Shown here: positions 7,251 through 15,900 of the stretch, one piece after another
Numbering within the stretch: the first letter of the stretch is position 1
Layout: each line of letters starts with the position of its first letter
Assembly: GCA_002329485.1 (NCBI GenBank)
Contig: DCTZ01000026.1
Coordinates: 1-21,027 of the forward strand
DNA from: Caryophanales bacterium UBA1427
GTDB taxonomy: Bacteria > Bacillota_I > Bacilli_A > ML615J-28 > CAG-313
DNA: 21,027 bases
Reading direction: 5' to 3'
Program-made: the position numbers and the translations under genes
The notes under the pieces: generated by a model
What the model was told of the DNA's origin: nothing
Databases searched by the model: none
Seen by the model: only the letters and a program-made list of their open reading frames with translations

Positions 7251-7340
7251 GATGCATGAGAAATTGGAGGTTGTCAGGGTCAGCGAAACCGATCGGGTAT
7301 TTTTTCATGAATTGAACTTAAATTAAAAGTTAAATCGACA

Positions 7341-7381
7341 AAAAAAAACGAGCAAGTCCTCGAAAACATTTGCTCGTTTTT
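7341..7381 (-). terminator. Intrinsic terminator of dps
   Basis: AAAACGAGCAA (ending 7355) pairs with TTGCTCGTTTT (starting 7370), a stem of about 12 bp. On the minus strand it is followed by a run of T residues (7348-7341). It lies 24 bp beyond the dps stop. Confidence 0.85.
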
Positions 7382-7404
7382 ATTTGATTTAATGCATGAA
7401 TATA

Positions 7405-7839
7405 TTATGCCAACATTGATTTTACAAACCAAATGTGTTTATTGTATTCGGTGATGTGATCTTCAAATTCGTTTACGGTTACAAAGTCGTCTTCCTTATC
7501 CGCAAGTTCTCTGATTTCCAAAGCCATGGTTTTCATGGTGTTCAGATAATCAAGAACTGTCTGAAGGACTTCTTTGGTAGTGAAAACATCTTTGTCCAAT
7601 TCTTTGATTGAAGCGGTTTTGAGGTAATCGCTTAATTTAACCAAAGGTTTATATCCCTGCATTTTTAAGATTTCGGCGACCGAATCATATTTTTCAAAGA
7701 ATTCGCTGTACAATTTTTCCGTAAACTCATGAAGCTGTACAAATTGCAAACCTTCGACGTTCCAATGAAGGTTATGAAGATTGGCGTTTAAAACCGCCAG
7801 ATTCGATAAGTATTCATTCATTTTTTTGATTTTTTCCAT
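7405..7839 (-). CDS. dps: Dps family ferritin-like DNA-protection protein
   Basis: A 144-aa ferritin-like protein of the Dps family, which forms dodecamers that oxidise Fe(II), usually with peroxide, and store the iron, protecting DNA from oxidative damage. The inter-subunit ferroxidase ligands are all present with the spacing of Listeria Dps: H25 (in LHWNVEG), H37 (LHE), E41, D52 and E56 (DSVAEIL). The N-terminus is short, without the basic tail used for DNA binding in E. coli Dps, so DNA binding is uncertain. The ATG at 7837-7839 follows AAGGAGGAG. The gene is monocistronic, with its own promoter and terminator, and a perfect palindrome overlies the -35 region. Confidence 0.92.
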   Translation of the reverse strand: MEKIKKMNEYLSNLAVLNANLHNLHWNVEGLQFVQLHEFTEKLYSEFFEKYDSVAEILKMQGYKPLVKLSDYLKTASIKELDKDVFTTKEVLQTVLDYLNTMKTMALEIRELADKEDDFVTVNEFEDHITEYNKHIWFVKSMLA

Positions 7840-7872
7840 TTAACTCCTCCTTTTTTAAAATCTTACAATACT

Positions 7873-7900
7873 ATTATACCGAAATAAACCGGTAAAGCAA
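7873..7900 (-). promoter_or_regulatory. dps promoter
   Basis: On the minus strand, TTGCTT (7895-7900) and TATAAT (7873-7878) are separated by 16 bp, and the -10 lies 33 bp before the ATG. Confidence 0.65.
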
Positions 7901-7913
7901 ATGATTTGCTTTA
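7893..7913. promoter_or_regulatory. Perfect 10-1-10 palindrome over the dps -35 box, probable operator
   Basis: TAAAGCAAAT, a single G, then ATTTGCTTTA: a perfect 21-bp palindrome that contains the -35 hexamer. The x-1-x geometry is that of Fur-family sites (PerR, Fur, Zur), and dps is a common PerR target. The core GCAAATnATTTGC differs from the usual PerR box, so the regulator is not certain. Confidence 0.55.
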
Positions 7914-7988
7914 TCCTACAATAGTCCGGTCTCTTAAGGAATTAAAATAAAATATTGGTTAATTTTTTAAAGCGGAGACTTTGGGGGT

Positions 7989-8020
7989 TGTTCGTGTACA
8001 CAATCATGTGTACACGAACA
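7989..8020. repeat. 32-bp near-perfect palindrome containing two GTGTACAC sites
   Basis: TGTTCGTGTACACA (7989-8002) and its exact reverse complement (8007-8020) surround a 4-nt centre. Each arm contains the self-palindrome GTGTACAC, so the site is also a direct repeat of that octamer with a 14-bp centre spacing. No T-run follows, so it is not a terminator. It sits upstream of the ATPase/TOPRIM genes and may be an operator or a recombination site. Confidence 0.5.
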
Positions 8021-8088
8021 CGTCTTTATAGACTAAAAAAGGCAATGTTACATCAAAATATAACGTAAGTCAGACTCTTGATGAATTA

Positions 8089-8587
8089 ATGGCCCTTAAG
8101 GGGGAAGAAGTACAAAAAAACGTGGAAAATATCCGTATTTTCCGGTTTATCAATTTAAAGAAAAAAAGATTCATTAGATGGCAAAAAGACCTATTTGGTG
8201 GTTATGGATTACGGTGAAAAAAAGGATGAGCTTATAATTCCGAAAATATTAATGTCAAGCAAAATGATTGGGCAAAGCCAACTGCTTACTTTATTGCTAT
8301 TAATGAACGAAGATAATTTACTCGTGGTTGATGAGCTGGATAGAAGTTTACATCCATTGGTTGTTAAAGAATTTATTAAAGAAACAATGAACAGGAAGGT
8401 CCAAGTTATATTCTCCTCTCATAACACTCATTTTTTGCAATATCTTCGTCCTGATCAAATCTTTTTTGCAAAATGGAAAAACAATACTTCAAAGTTTAAT
8501 AGGCTATCCGACATCAATGAAAACATTAGGGAGGTAAATAACATTGAGAAAATGTATTTATCAGGATTATTTAACGATAAGGAATAA
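8089..8587 (+). pseudogene. AAA/OLD-type ATPase, N-terminally truncated and frameshifted
   Basis: The 130-aa open frame from TTG 8195 holds only the C-terminal half of an ABC-like AAA ATPase. A Walker B with signature tail LLVVDELDRSLHP is at residues 42-53, and an H-switch IFSSHN at 72-77. No Walker A (GxxGxGKS) is found upstream. The same protein seems to continue upstream in another frame from about 8032, reading SKYNVSQTLDELMALKG...IRIFRFINLK. Deleting one A of the A7 run at 8161-8167 joins it to KKDSLDGKKTYLVVMDYG. Even when joined it lacks the first 200 or more residues of typical relatives, so I regard it as a remnant. The stop overlaps the next ATG (TAATG at 8585-8589), the usual ATPase-nuclease junction of defence pairs. 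Confidence 0.65.
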
Positions 8588-9372
8588 TGAATCTACATTA
8601 TCTTTTAATTGTTGAAGGGGAAGTAGGAGAATATAACATTTTACATGATAACTTAGTAAAACATGGTTACTATGTAAATAAGTTTGAAAGAAAATTTTGG
8701 CTTAACGATGATTTGCCAGATTTTAATATTACCGAGTATCAAAAGGATAAGAGAATAGTTACCATTGTCCAAGGACCTCAAACAAGAATTTGTAATTTAA
8801 TTAGTGATTATGATAAGAATTGTAATGTTCCTTTGGAATTTATTTCTGCAAAAGCTCTTGATTTACCTATTTTTGCCGGGATTTATTTCATTTATGATGT
8901 CGATTTTAATGACAATGCCAGTTTTCAGAATTTTTATTCAATCTTTAACAATCCCCAAGATGGTTTGTTATTAGTCAGCAATCCTTGCATAGAAGTATTG
9001 GCCGATAAAGTTAAAACCCCTAATGCTTATACGAAAATCACCCAATACAAAGAAGTCGTTTGGAAGCAATTAAGGAAAGGGCGGGGAAATTTAGTAAAAT
9101 ATATTTCCGAACATTTTAACGAGTTGATAATTGAAACGATCAAACAAAACAGCCTGGAATTTAACGAAAACAATGTTTCAGAACATCCGGATTTATTGCT
9201 TAAAAAAAATATTGAAACGAATAAAACTATCCTAAATGACGAGGGCCAACTGCAACTCTTAATAAGATACTTTTCTACAGTTATTTACGTTTTTATTGCG
9301 GATATCGAAAATATTACCAAAGATTTCGACAATACCCAAAAATTAATAGCTTTTTTTGAAAAACACAAATAA
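8587..9372 (+). CDS. TOPRIM-like (RloB/OLD-associated) protein, partner of the ATPase
   Basis: A 261-aa protein that begins with a strand and an acidic turn, LLIVEGEVGE (E10 and E12). Mid-protein it has FIYDVDFND, with D104 and D106 as a DxD, followed by LLLVSNPCIEVL at 127-138. This order (E, DxD, then NPC-x-E) is that of RloB-like and other TOPRIM-fold nucleases encoded next to AAA/OLD-type ATPases in abortive-infection systems. The family link is by motif only and could also point to an AbiL-type or PARIS-like relative. It starts on the ATG overlapping the ATPase stop and ends before a strong terminator. The frame appears intact although its ATPase partner is truncated, so the system may be non-functional or an orphan. 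Confidence 0.6.
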   Translation: MNLHYLLIVEGEVGEYNILHDNLVKHGYYVNKFERKFWLNDDLPDFNITEYQKDKRIVTIVQGPQTRICNLISDYDKNCNVPLEFISAKALDLPIFAGIYFIYDVDFNDNASFQNFYSIFNNPQDGLLLVSNPCIEVLADKVKTPNAYTKITQYKEVVWKQLRKGRGNLVKYISEHFNELIIETIKQNSLEFNENNVSEHPDLLLKKNIETNKTILNDEGQLQLLIRYFSTVIYVFIADIENITKDFDNTQKLIAFFEKHK

Positions 9373-9380
9373 TAGGCAAT

Positions 9381-9418
9381 AACGCAAAATGATTTTTCCG
9401 GTCATTTTGCGTTTTATT
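9381..9418 (+). terminator. Intrinsic terminator after the ATPase/TOPRIM pair
   Basis: AACGCAAAATGA (9381-9392) pairs perfectly with TCATTTTGCGTT (9402-9413) around a 9-nt loop, followed by TTATTTT. It lies 9 bp after the stop codon. Confidence 0.88.
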
Positions 9419-9563
9419 TTCCTGTTTTTTGGCATTATCCCTTATTAGGGTTTCAAAAAAACGAAAAGGTTTTAAGTATTATTATTCCAAAACGACTATT
9501 TTCGTAGATTTTATTTAAACCATTTTTTCCTAGAGTTAGTAAATCAATTTCCGATAAAAACCC

Positions 9564-9593
9564 TTGCTTGGCAACTTTTCTTTATGGTATAAT
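9564..9593 (+). promoter_or_regulatory. Promoter of the giant lipoprotein gene
   Basis: TTGCTT (9564-9569) and an extended -10 TGGTATAAT (TATAAT at 9588-9593) are separated by 18 bp. Transcription would begin near 9600, about 365 nt before the ATG. The 140 bases before it (9419-9563) hold no recognisable gene. Confidence 0.6.
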
Positions 9594-9599
9594 TTGGGT

Positions 9600-9964
9600 G
9601 AACGATAAATAGAATAAGGCAAGGTGTAATAGACCCACGATTAAAAAATGCGGGGTAATTTTTATAAAACATTCGAAAAAGGTTTTTTGAAAAAAGAGGG
9701 AAAGATTGTTTTCTTAAATGGGATCCAAAAAGAAAGCAAAGGAAGTCCAACTTTTTAACCCATTTTTTAGCAGGCTCAAATAAGAAAGAGTTACCTGCTT
9801 TTGGCGACAAAGTTTTTGACAGATGAATTTTTCCTCATTTTCAAAAAACCTTTTGTTTTAAAACCCTAAAGGAGGTGAAGCACAAAAAAAAGCATTGACA
9901 ACCAAGGAAACGACAAGGAAGAAAGTAATTTGATTTAAATTGGAATCAAAGAAGGGAGGACAAT
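9600..9964 (+). ncRNA. Long structured 5' leader, candidate cis-regulatory RNA
   Basis: The leader contains a perfect 17-bp inverted repeat (9677-9693 with 9838-9854), extended by a GAGG/CCTC pairing after a small internal loop. This stem would enclose about 145 nt that themselves form AAATGGG/CCCATTT (around 9716 and 9757) and an AGCAGG-CTC/GAG-tta-CCTGCT hairpin (about 9769-9801). A smaller ACCC/GGGT hairpin lies at about 9632-9656. AAAGGAGGTGA at 9868-9878 looks like a ribosome site without a convincing reading frame behind it. It matches no riboswitch class I can recognise. A miniature inverted-repeat element inserted into the leader is the main alternative. Confidence 0.35.
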
Positions 9965-12900
9965 ATGAGAAAAAAATTTATTTTTGCACTTATTATCGGC
10001 TTATGTTTTTTTGTTTTGACTTCATGTTGGGGCAAAGTTGAAGTCAAGTTTGATTCCCGCGGCGGAACAAGCGTACCGACTATTACCGACAAAGACGATT
10101 TCGACGCGAACAATCTTCCGGTTCCCGCAAAAGAAGGTCATACCTTTTTGGGTTGGTACCTGGATTCGGACTACAAAACGCCTATTGTCGGCAATGTTCC
10201 GAAAAAACTCCGCTTTACCCTTTATGCCAAATGGGAAGTGAATTCCTATACGATTCGTTTCCATACGAACGGCGGAAACGAAATTCCGAATCAAGCCTAC
10301 CTTTTCGGAGCGGCCATATCGGCACCGCCGGCTCCGACCAAAGAAGGAAATACTTTCCAGGGCTGGTATGAAGACGAAAATCTATCGAAGAGCTTTACCT
10401 TTACCACTATGCCGGCCAAAGACCTTGATCTTTATGCCAAATGGGGTAAGGAGTCCTATACCATTACTTTTGACAGTAAAGGGGGTAGCGAGGTCAGTCC
10501 AATCACCGCCGAATACGGTGCTCCGATTGCCGCTCCGGCAAATCCGGTCAAAACGGGGTATGAATTTGCGGGGTGGTACTTGGACGAAGCATACACCACG
10601 CACTTTACTTTTGCAACAATGCCGTTAAACGGCGCTACCCTTTATGCGAAATGGGATAAGGCGTCGTTTAAACTGATTTACCATTCGAACGGCGGAACCG
10701 AAATTCCGGAATCCGTTCATCTGTTCGGCGATGCCATCAGCGAACCTAGTGCACCTAGTAAAGAAGGGTATGAATTTGCGGGTTGGTACACCGATGCTTC
10801 ACTTACAACCGCCTTCGTCTTTAGTACAATGCCTGCGCACGATGTCAATTTGTACGCGAAATGGACGCCAAAAACTTATACCATTACGTTTGACAGTCAA
10901 GGTGGTAGTTTAGTCGAACCGATCAGCGCCGGATACGGCACAGCCATTCAGCTGCCGACGCCGGAAAAAGCCGGGCATGTATTTGTCGGTTGGTTCTTGG
11001 ACGAAAATTATACCCAAAGCTTTACTTCCGCAACCATGCCGCTAGGGGGTGCGCACCTTTATGCCAAATGGGTCCTGGAACCGAATTCAATCACCTTTGT
11101 TACCGGTTTTGAGGATTTAACCGTTTCGCCGCTTGAAGCATATCCGGGCGAACCGATTACGCTACCGACTCCGCAGTATATGGGATATGAGTTTGCGGGC
11201 TGGTTCTTGGAAGAAACTTTTGCCACCGAATTCACGGCTCAGGTAATGCCGGAAGAAAACATCACCCTTTATGCCAAATGGACCCCGCAACTCGTTACTT
11301 ATACGGTCCTGCATTATGCGGAAGACCCGGAAATCGAGGGAATGTTTGCGGAAATAAAAACCGAAGTCAAACAGGCTTATACCGGAACTACCGTTCAGGC
11401 CGTGCTCTTAACCGCAGGTTTGACCGAAATAACCGACCATCCTAATCGAGTCGTAAGCGGAACAGTCAAAGGCGACGGCAGTCTGATGCTTTATGTTTAT
11501 TATTCCAGAAACACTTATACCATAACCGTTTACGGCGACGGGGGTATTGACGATGAAGGTAGCGAAGTAGTAATCATCAGCGCCAAATACGGATCAACAA
11601 TCACTTCGCCAGTATTCACCAAGAAAGGTTACCGCTTTACCGGCTGGAGCACTGTGTTCCCGGAAACCATGCCTTATTACGATTTGGCTATTTCTGCCTG
11701 TTGGGAAGCCGTGTATGTCAATTATAAAGTCGAGCATTATCAGGAGAATGCGGAAAACGCGGACTACACCCTGACAACCGCCGAAATTTTCAGCGCTTTA
11801 ATCGACCATGAAGTGGAAGCGACCATCAAAACTTTCTTGGGCTTTACCGTAAATACGCTGCATCCTGAAAGCAAGCATTCGGGCATCACTTTAGAAAACG
11901 ATGCGTTGGTATTAAAGGTTTACTACAAACGCAATGTTTACGAAATCAGTTTCCGCGATTCCGACGGAAATCCTCTTGACATACCAGCAATTAGCGCCAA
12001 GTTCGAAGCTCCGATAACTGCACCAAGCGAACCTACCAAGGAAGGCTATACATTCCTCGGCTGGTTTGTATCTTTAAGCGCAACCGAACCGTTCGAATTT
12101 ACGACGATGCCGCTGGGCGGGGCAACGCTGTATGCCAAATATCAGGTCAGACTCTATAAGATTACCTTTGTTAGTTACGCCGAAATCGGGGTTACCGAAA
12201 TCACGGCCGAATACGGCACCCCTATCAACCCGCCGAGCGATCCGATCCGTCAGGGTTATACTTTCAAAGGCTGGTATCTTGACGAAGAAACCACCATCCC
12301 TTACGAATTTACGGTCATGCCGGCCGAAGACATCACGCTTTATGCCAAGTGGGAACCGAATCAGGTAACGGTTACTTTCGTTTATCTTGACGGCAGGGCA
12401 AATACCGTTGTAACGGGAAGTGTCGGAAGCCAGCTAGAAGAAATCTCCCCGACCAGAGACGGTTATTCTTTCGAAGGTTGGTACAAAGACAATCAATTTA
12501 CCGACAAATTTACCGACTTCACATTCCCGGTAACAAGCATTCACTTATACGCTTTGTGGGAACCGCTCGATTACACCATTGAATTCGTCACGGGTATCGA
12601 GGGCGTTGAAGTGGATCCGATTACCGCGCCTTATAATTCTTGGGTGGATTTACCGGTTCCGGTAGCGGAAGGATTTAAGTTCCTCGGTTGGTACACGGAT
12701 CCGGAAACAACCGTTTTGTTTGAGGAACATTGGATGCCGCTCGGCGGAATCACTCTTTATGCCAAGTGGACGGAAAGCGCAGAAGAATTCTCCATCGCTT
12801 ATGCCCTTGAACAAGAACCGGGCACTTTGGTGAGCGTCAAAGGTATCGTTTTTGCGAAAGTCCAAAGCCCGTATGGGGGATTCTATATCAAAGACGCCAA

Positions 12901-15900
12901 TAACCAAATTTTCTGCTTTGCGGAACAAGAAATCGTCAATATCGGCGATGAATTACTCATTACCGGTTATTTCGATCGTTGGAACAATGCGCCGGTTTTA
13001 TTCGGCATTACCGATGGGGAAATATTATCCAGTGATAATCCGGTTACGCCGTCGATCGAAATGACAATCGATGACCTTGAGGCAATTGACCCGTGGGACG
13101 AAAACTATGGTTTGCACATTGTTTTGACCGGCGTGTTAATCAATAAAAACGGTCAACTCTATTTGGTCAGCCTTGAAAGCTTTAAAGAAGTACTGATCTT
13201 CCACCAAAGCTATGACCGCTTCGATATCGCTTTTGAAGCAGGCGAAATGTATACCGGTGAATTTGTATTAAGACAATATGACTATTCCAGCGGTTGGTCG
13301 GTATCGCTGATTGAAGACACTTTGGAATTGATTCCGTTAACCGACGAAGAAAAAGCCGGATACATAAAGACTTACCTTGAAAGCTTGGGAAGCGCCACCC
13401 ATTATCCGCTGGATAGTTTTGTTGTTCCAACAACGGATCCGTTCGGTTGGAGTACGGTTCAGGCTACCTTAAAACCGGAAAGCGAACCGTTCTATGACCA
13501 AAACAATAAAGTATTCGCGGATTCCGAGGAACCGTATGAAGTATTGTTTGCAATCATGTTGACGGTGGGCGAATATACTGAAACCTTCGATTTAACCGTT
13601 TCGGTTACCCCGTATCCGATTATCACGATTTACGATTTCTATCAAACCGAAGATTTGGGGGTTTATTTCCTCCAAGGAACCGTTATTTTCGATTACGACG
13701 GTTGGGTTATTTTGCAGGACGAAACCGGAACGTTTGAATTCGATTTAGGGGACTTCGATTTCAAGGTTGAAATCGGTTGGGAAGTAGTCATCAAATACGA
13801 CGATTACAATTACGATTACTACACAATCGAGCTGCTTCGCGTTTTATCAACCAACAATCAACCTCCGGAAGCTTTGAAACTTACCGAAGCGGATTTATTG
13901 GAACGCGAAACCGATTTCAATTATTTATATCAAGGCCAATATGTGGAATTGCGGGGATTCTTCTCTTACCGGTTTGAAGATTATTACTGGAGTATCGAAC
14001 CAAGCATAAAGGTCGGCAATACCGTCGTTTCGATTCGTGATTTCAAAAGCATGCTTGACGAAACCTTCCCGTTCAACAATCTGGAAGTCATCATGCGCGG
14101 TTATCTCTATTATAACTATTACGACGGCTGGTTGCTGTACTTTTTGGATAACCGGGGCGATTTCCAAATTCCGTCCTATTCGCCTTTGGAACTTGTGGCC
14201 GCATTGCAAAGTCAATTCATCAATATCTATCAAGATTATGAATTCCATTCGTTGACAAGCTTTGACCTGCCGAGCAGCCATCCGATTTTGGGCGGCACAA
14301 TTACTTGGAAGATGGCAAGCGGTTATGAATCCTATTACGATTTCGAAAACAACCGTTTTGTTGAGGTAAGCGAACCTACCCCGATTTCCATCGAAATCAC
14401 CATCAGTTACAATGATGTCAATGTCAGCTTTACCATCAATACCCTTCTTTATCCGGAAGAAGTAGTCCAAATAGCCGAACTGACGGAAATAAGCGACGAC
14501 GAAACCGTAACCGTCAAGGGATTGGTAATTTATAAGTGGTACGAGTGGTTCTATCTTATGGACGATACCGGTATTATCATGGTTTCGTGGTATGAAAATA
14601 CCGTCCAAAAAGGCGACTATGTCCGGTTGACCGGGCAAAAGCAAACCCGCGACTATGTGGCTTACATCGAGTGCAAAAACGATGACAGCACTATCGAAAT
14701 CATTTCCACCGATAATCCGATTGATATTCCGATTACTCCGATGACTTTGACCGAATTAATCAAAACCGAACCGGGGGATATCAATCTCATCAACTATTAC
14801 TTTGAAATCAAGGGCAGAATCAACATGGATGGCGGGGATAGACTATATTACGGCGAAAAATTTGTTTATATTTTCACCCCGGATACTTATACTAGGAACG
14901 AACTAAACGCCTATAACGGCAAAGACGTCGTCATTAGAGTTTATTTGGACGATTATTACTACAGGGACAGAACTTGGAGCGTAAGATTTACCGGTTTGCC
15001 GGGCGAAATCGAAGAAGTCACCTTAACCGATGAAGAAAAGCTTGCTTGCGTTAAGTCAGTGCTTGAAGAACGGTTCTCGCGGCCGATTCAAAGCGGTTCT
15101 TATTTCGGACTGGACTACTATTATCACCCGTACGATGTTTACATCGACTACGAAAAAATAACCGATGAATTTAACTGTTTCGATCTTGTAACCCTTTACC
15201 TGAATCCGATTCCGGAAGATTCCGAAATTGAAATCATAGCTACCATTACCCTCGGAGACCTTCAGGAAAGTGTGCCTTTAACCTTAAAAGCTTTAAAGGT
15301 GGGAACCGATTCCGAAATTCCTTTGGTTACGATCGCCGAATTCAAAGAATCAAACGGCGAAATGTTAAGGGTTGAGGGTACAATCGTCGACATTTATTCG
15401 CTCTATGTGTTGATTGAAGACGAAACCGGAGTTCTCTTTGTTCGTTCTGAGTCTTTCCAATACAGTTACAATTATTTCATCAACCGCAAAATTATCTTTA
15501 CTGGTCAGTTAAACATTTATCGCGGACGCAAGGAAATGATATACTTGGGCTATGAGGACCTAAATACTTACGGCAGCAGCGAAGTATACTATGAACCGAT
15601 TACTTTGGCCGAAATTGTTTCCCTGGACCCTTATGCCGATTCTGTTTACGGCCGTCCGGTGGAAATAACGGGAATTATTTACCGCGAATGGGACAATTAT
15701 TCCTATGATTTCCAATTCTACCTAACCGACGGTTTCGATAAAGTCCGTTTGGAAAATTACTACTATCTCCCTGGCCAATATATCGGTTACTTAGAAGGTC
15801 TTGAAGTCACGGTTAAGGGCAGAATCCTGGGAATTGACCCATCCTTCTGGGGTGAAGACGTATGGACTGTTGAACTGGCGCGGATACCGGTGGAAACCAA

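Noticed and set aside
7171..7318. Basic peptide frame beginning KECPYGKKV, faintly like the Cys region of some IS transposases
   Set aside because: Too short, no catalytic region, and it overlaps a perfect 13-bp inverted repeat; kept only as an alternative in the non-coding feature.
9544..9810. An 88-aa open frame on the minus strand in the leader of the giant lipoprotein gene
   Set aside because: No ribosome site, no family resemblance, and it runs antisense through the promoter and structured leader.
9895..9931. TTGACA near the lipoprotein start as a second promoter
   Set aside because: No -10 hexamer at 16-19 bp; the nearest candidate is 25 bp away.
10037..12769. Possible CRISPR array or DNA tandem repeat
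   Set aside because: The periodicity is at protein level (66-aa B-repeats) with diverged DNA and an unbroken reading frame.
13925..14644. A 239-aa open frame on the minus strand inside the giant gene
   Set aside because: It is antisense to well-patterned OB-fold-like coding sequence, has no ribosome site, and its composition mirrors the plus-strand codon use.
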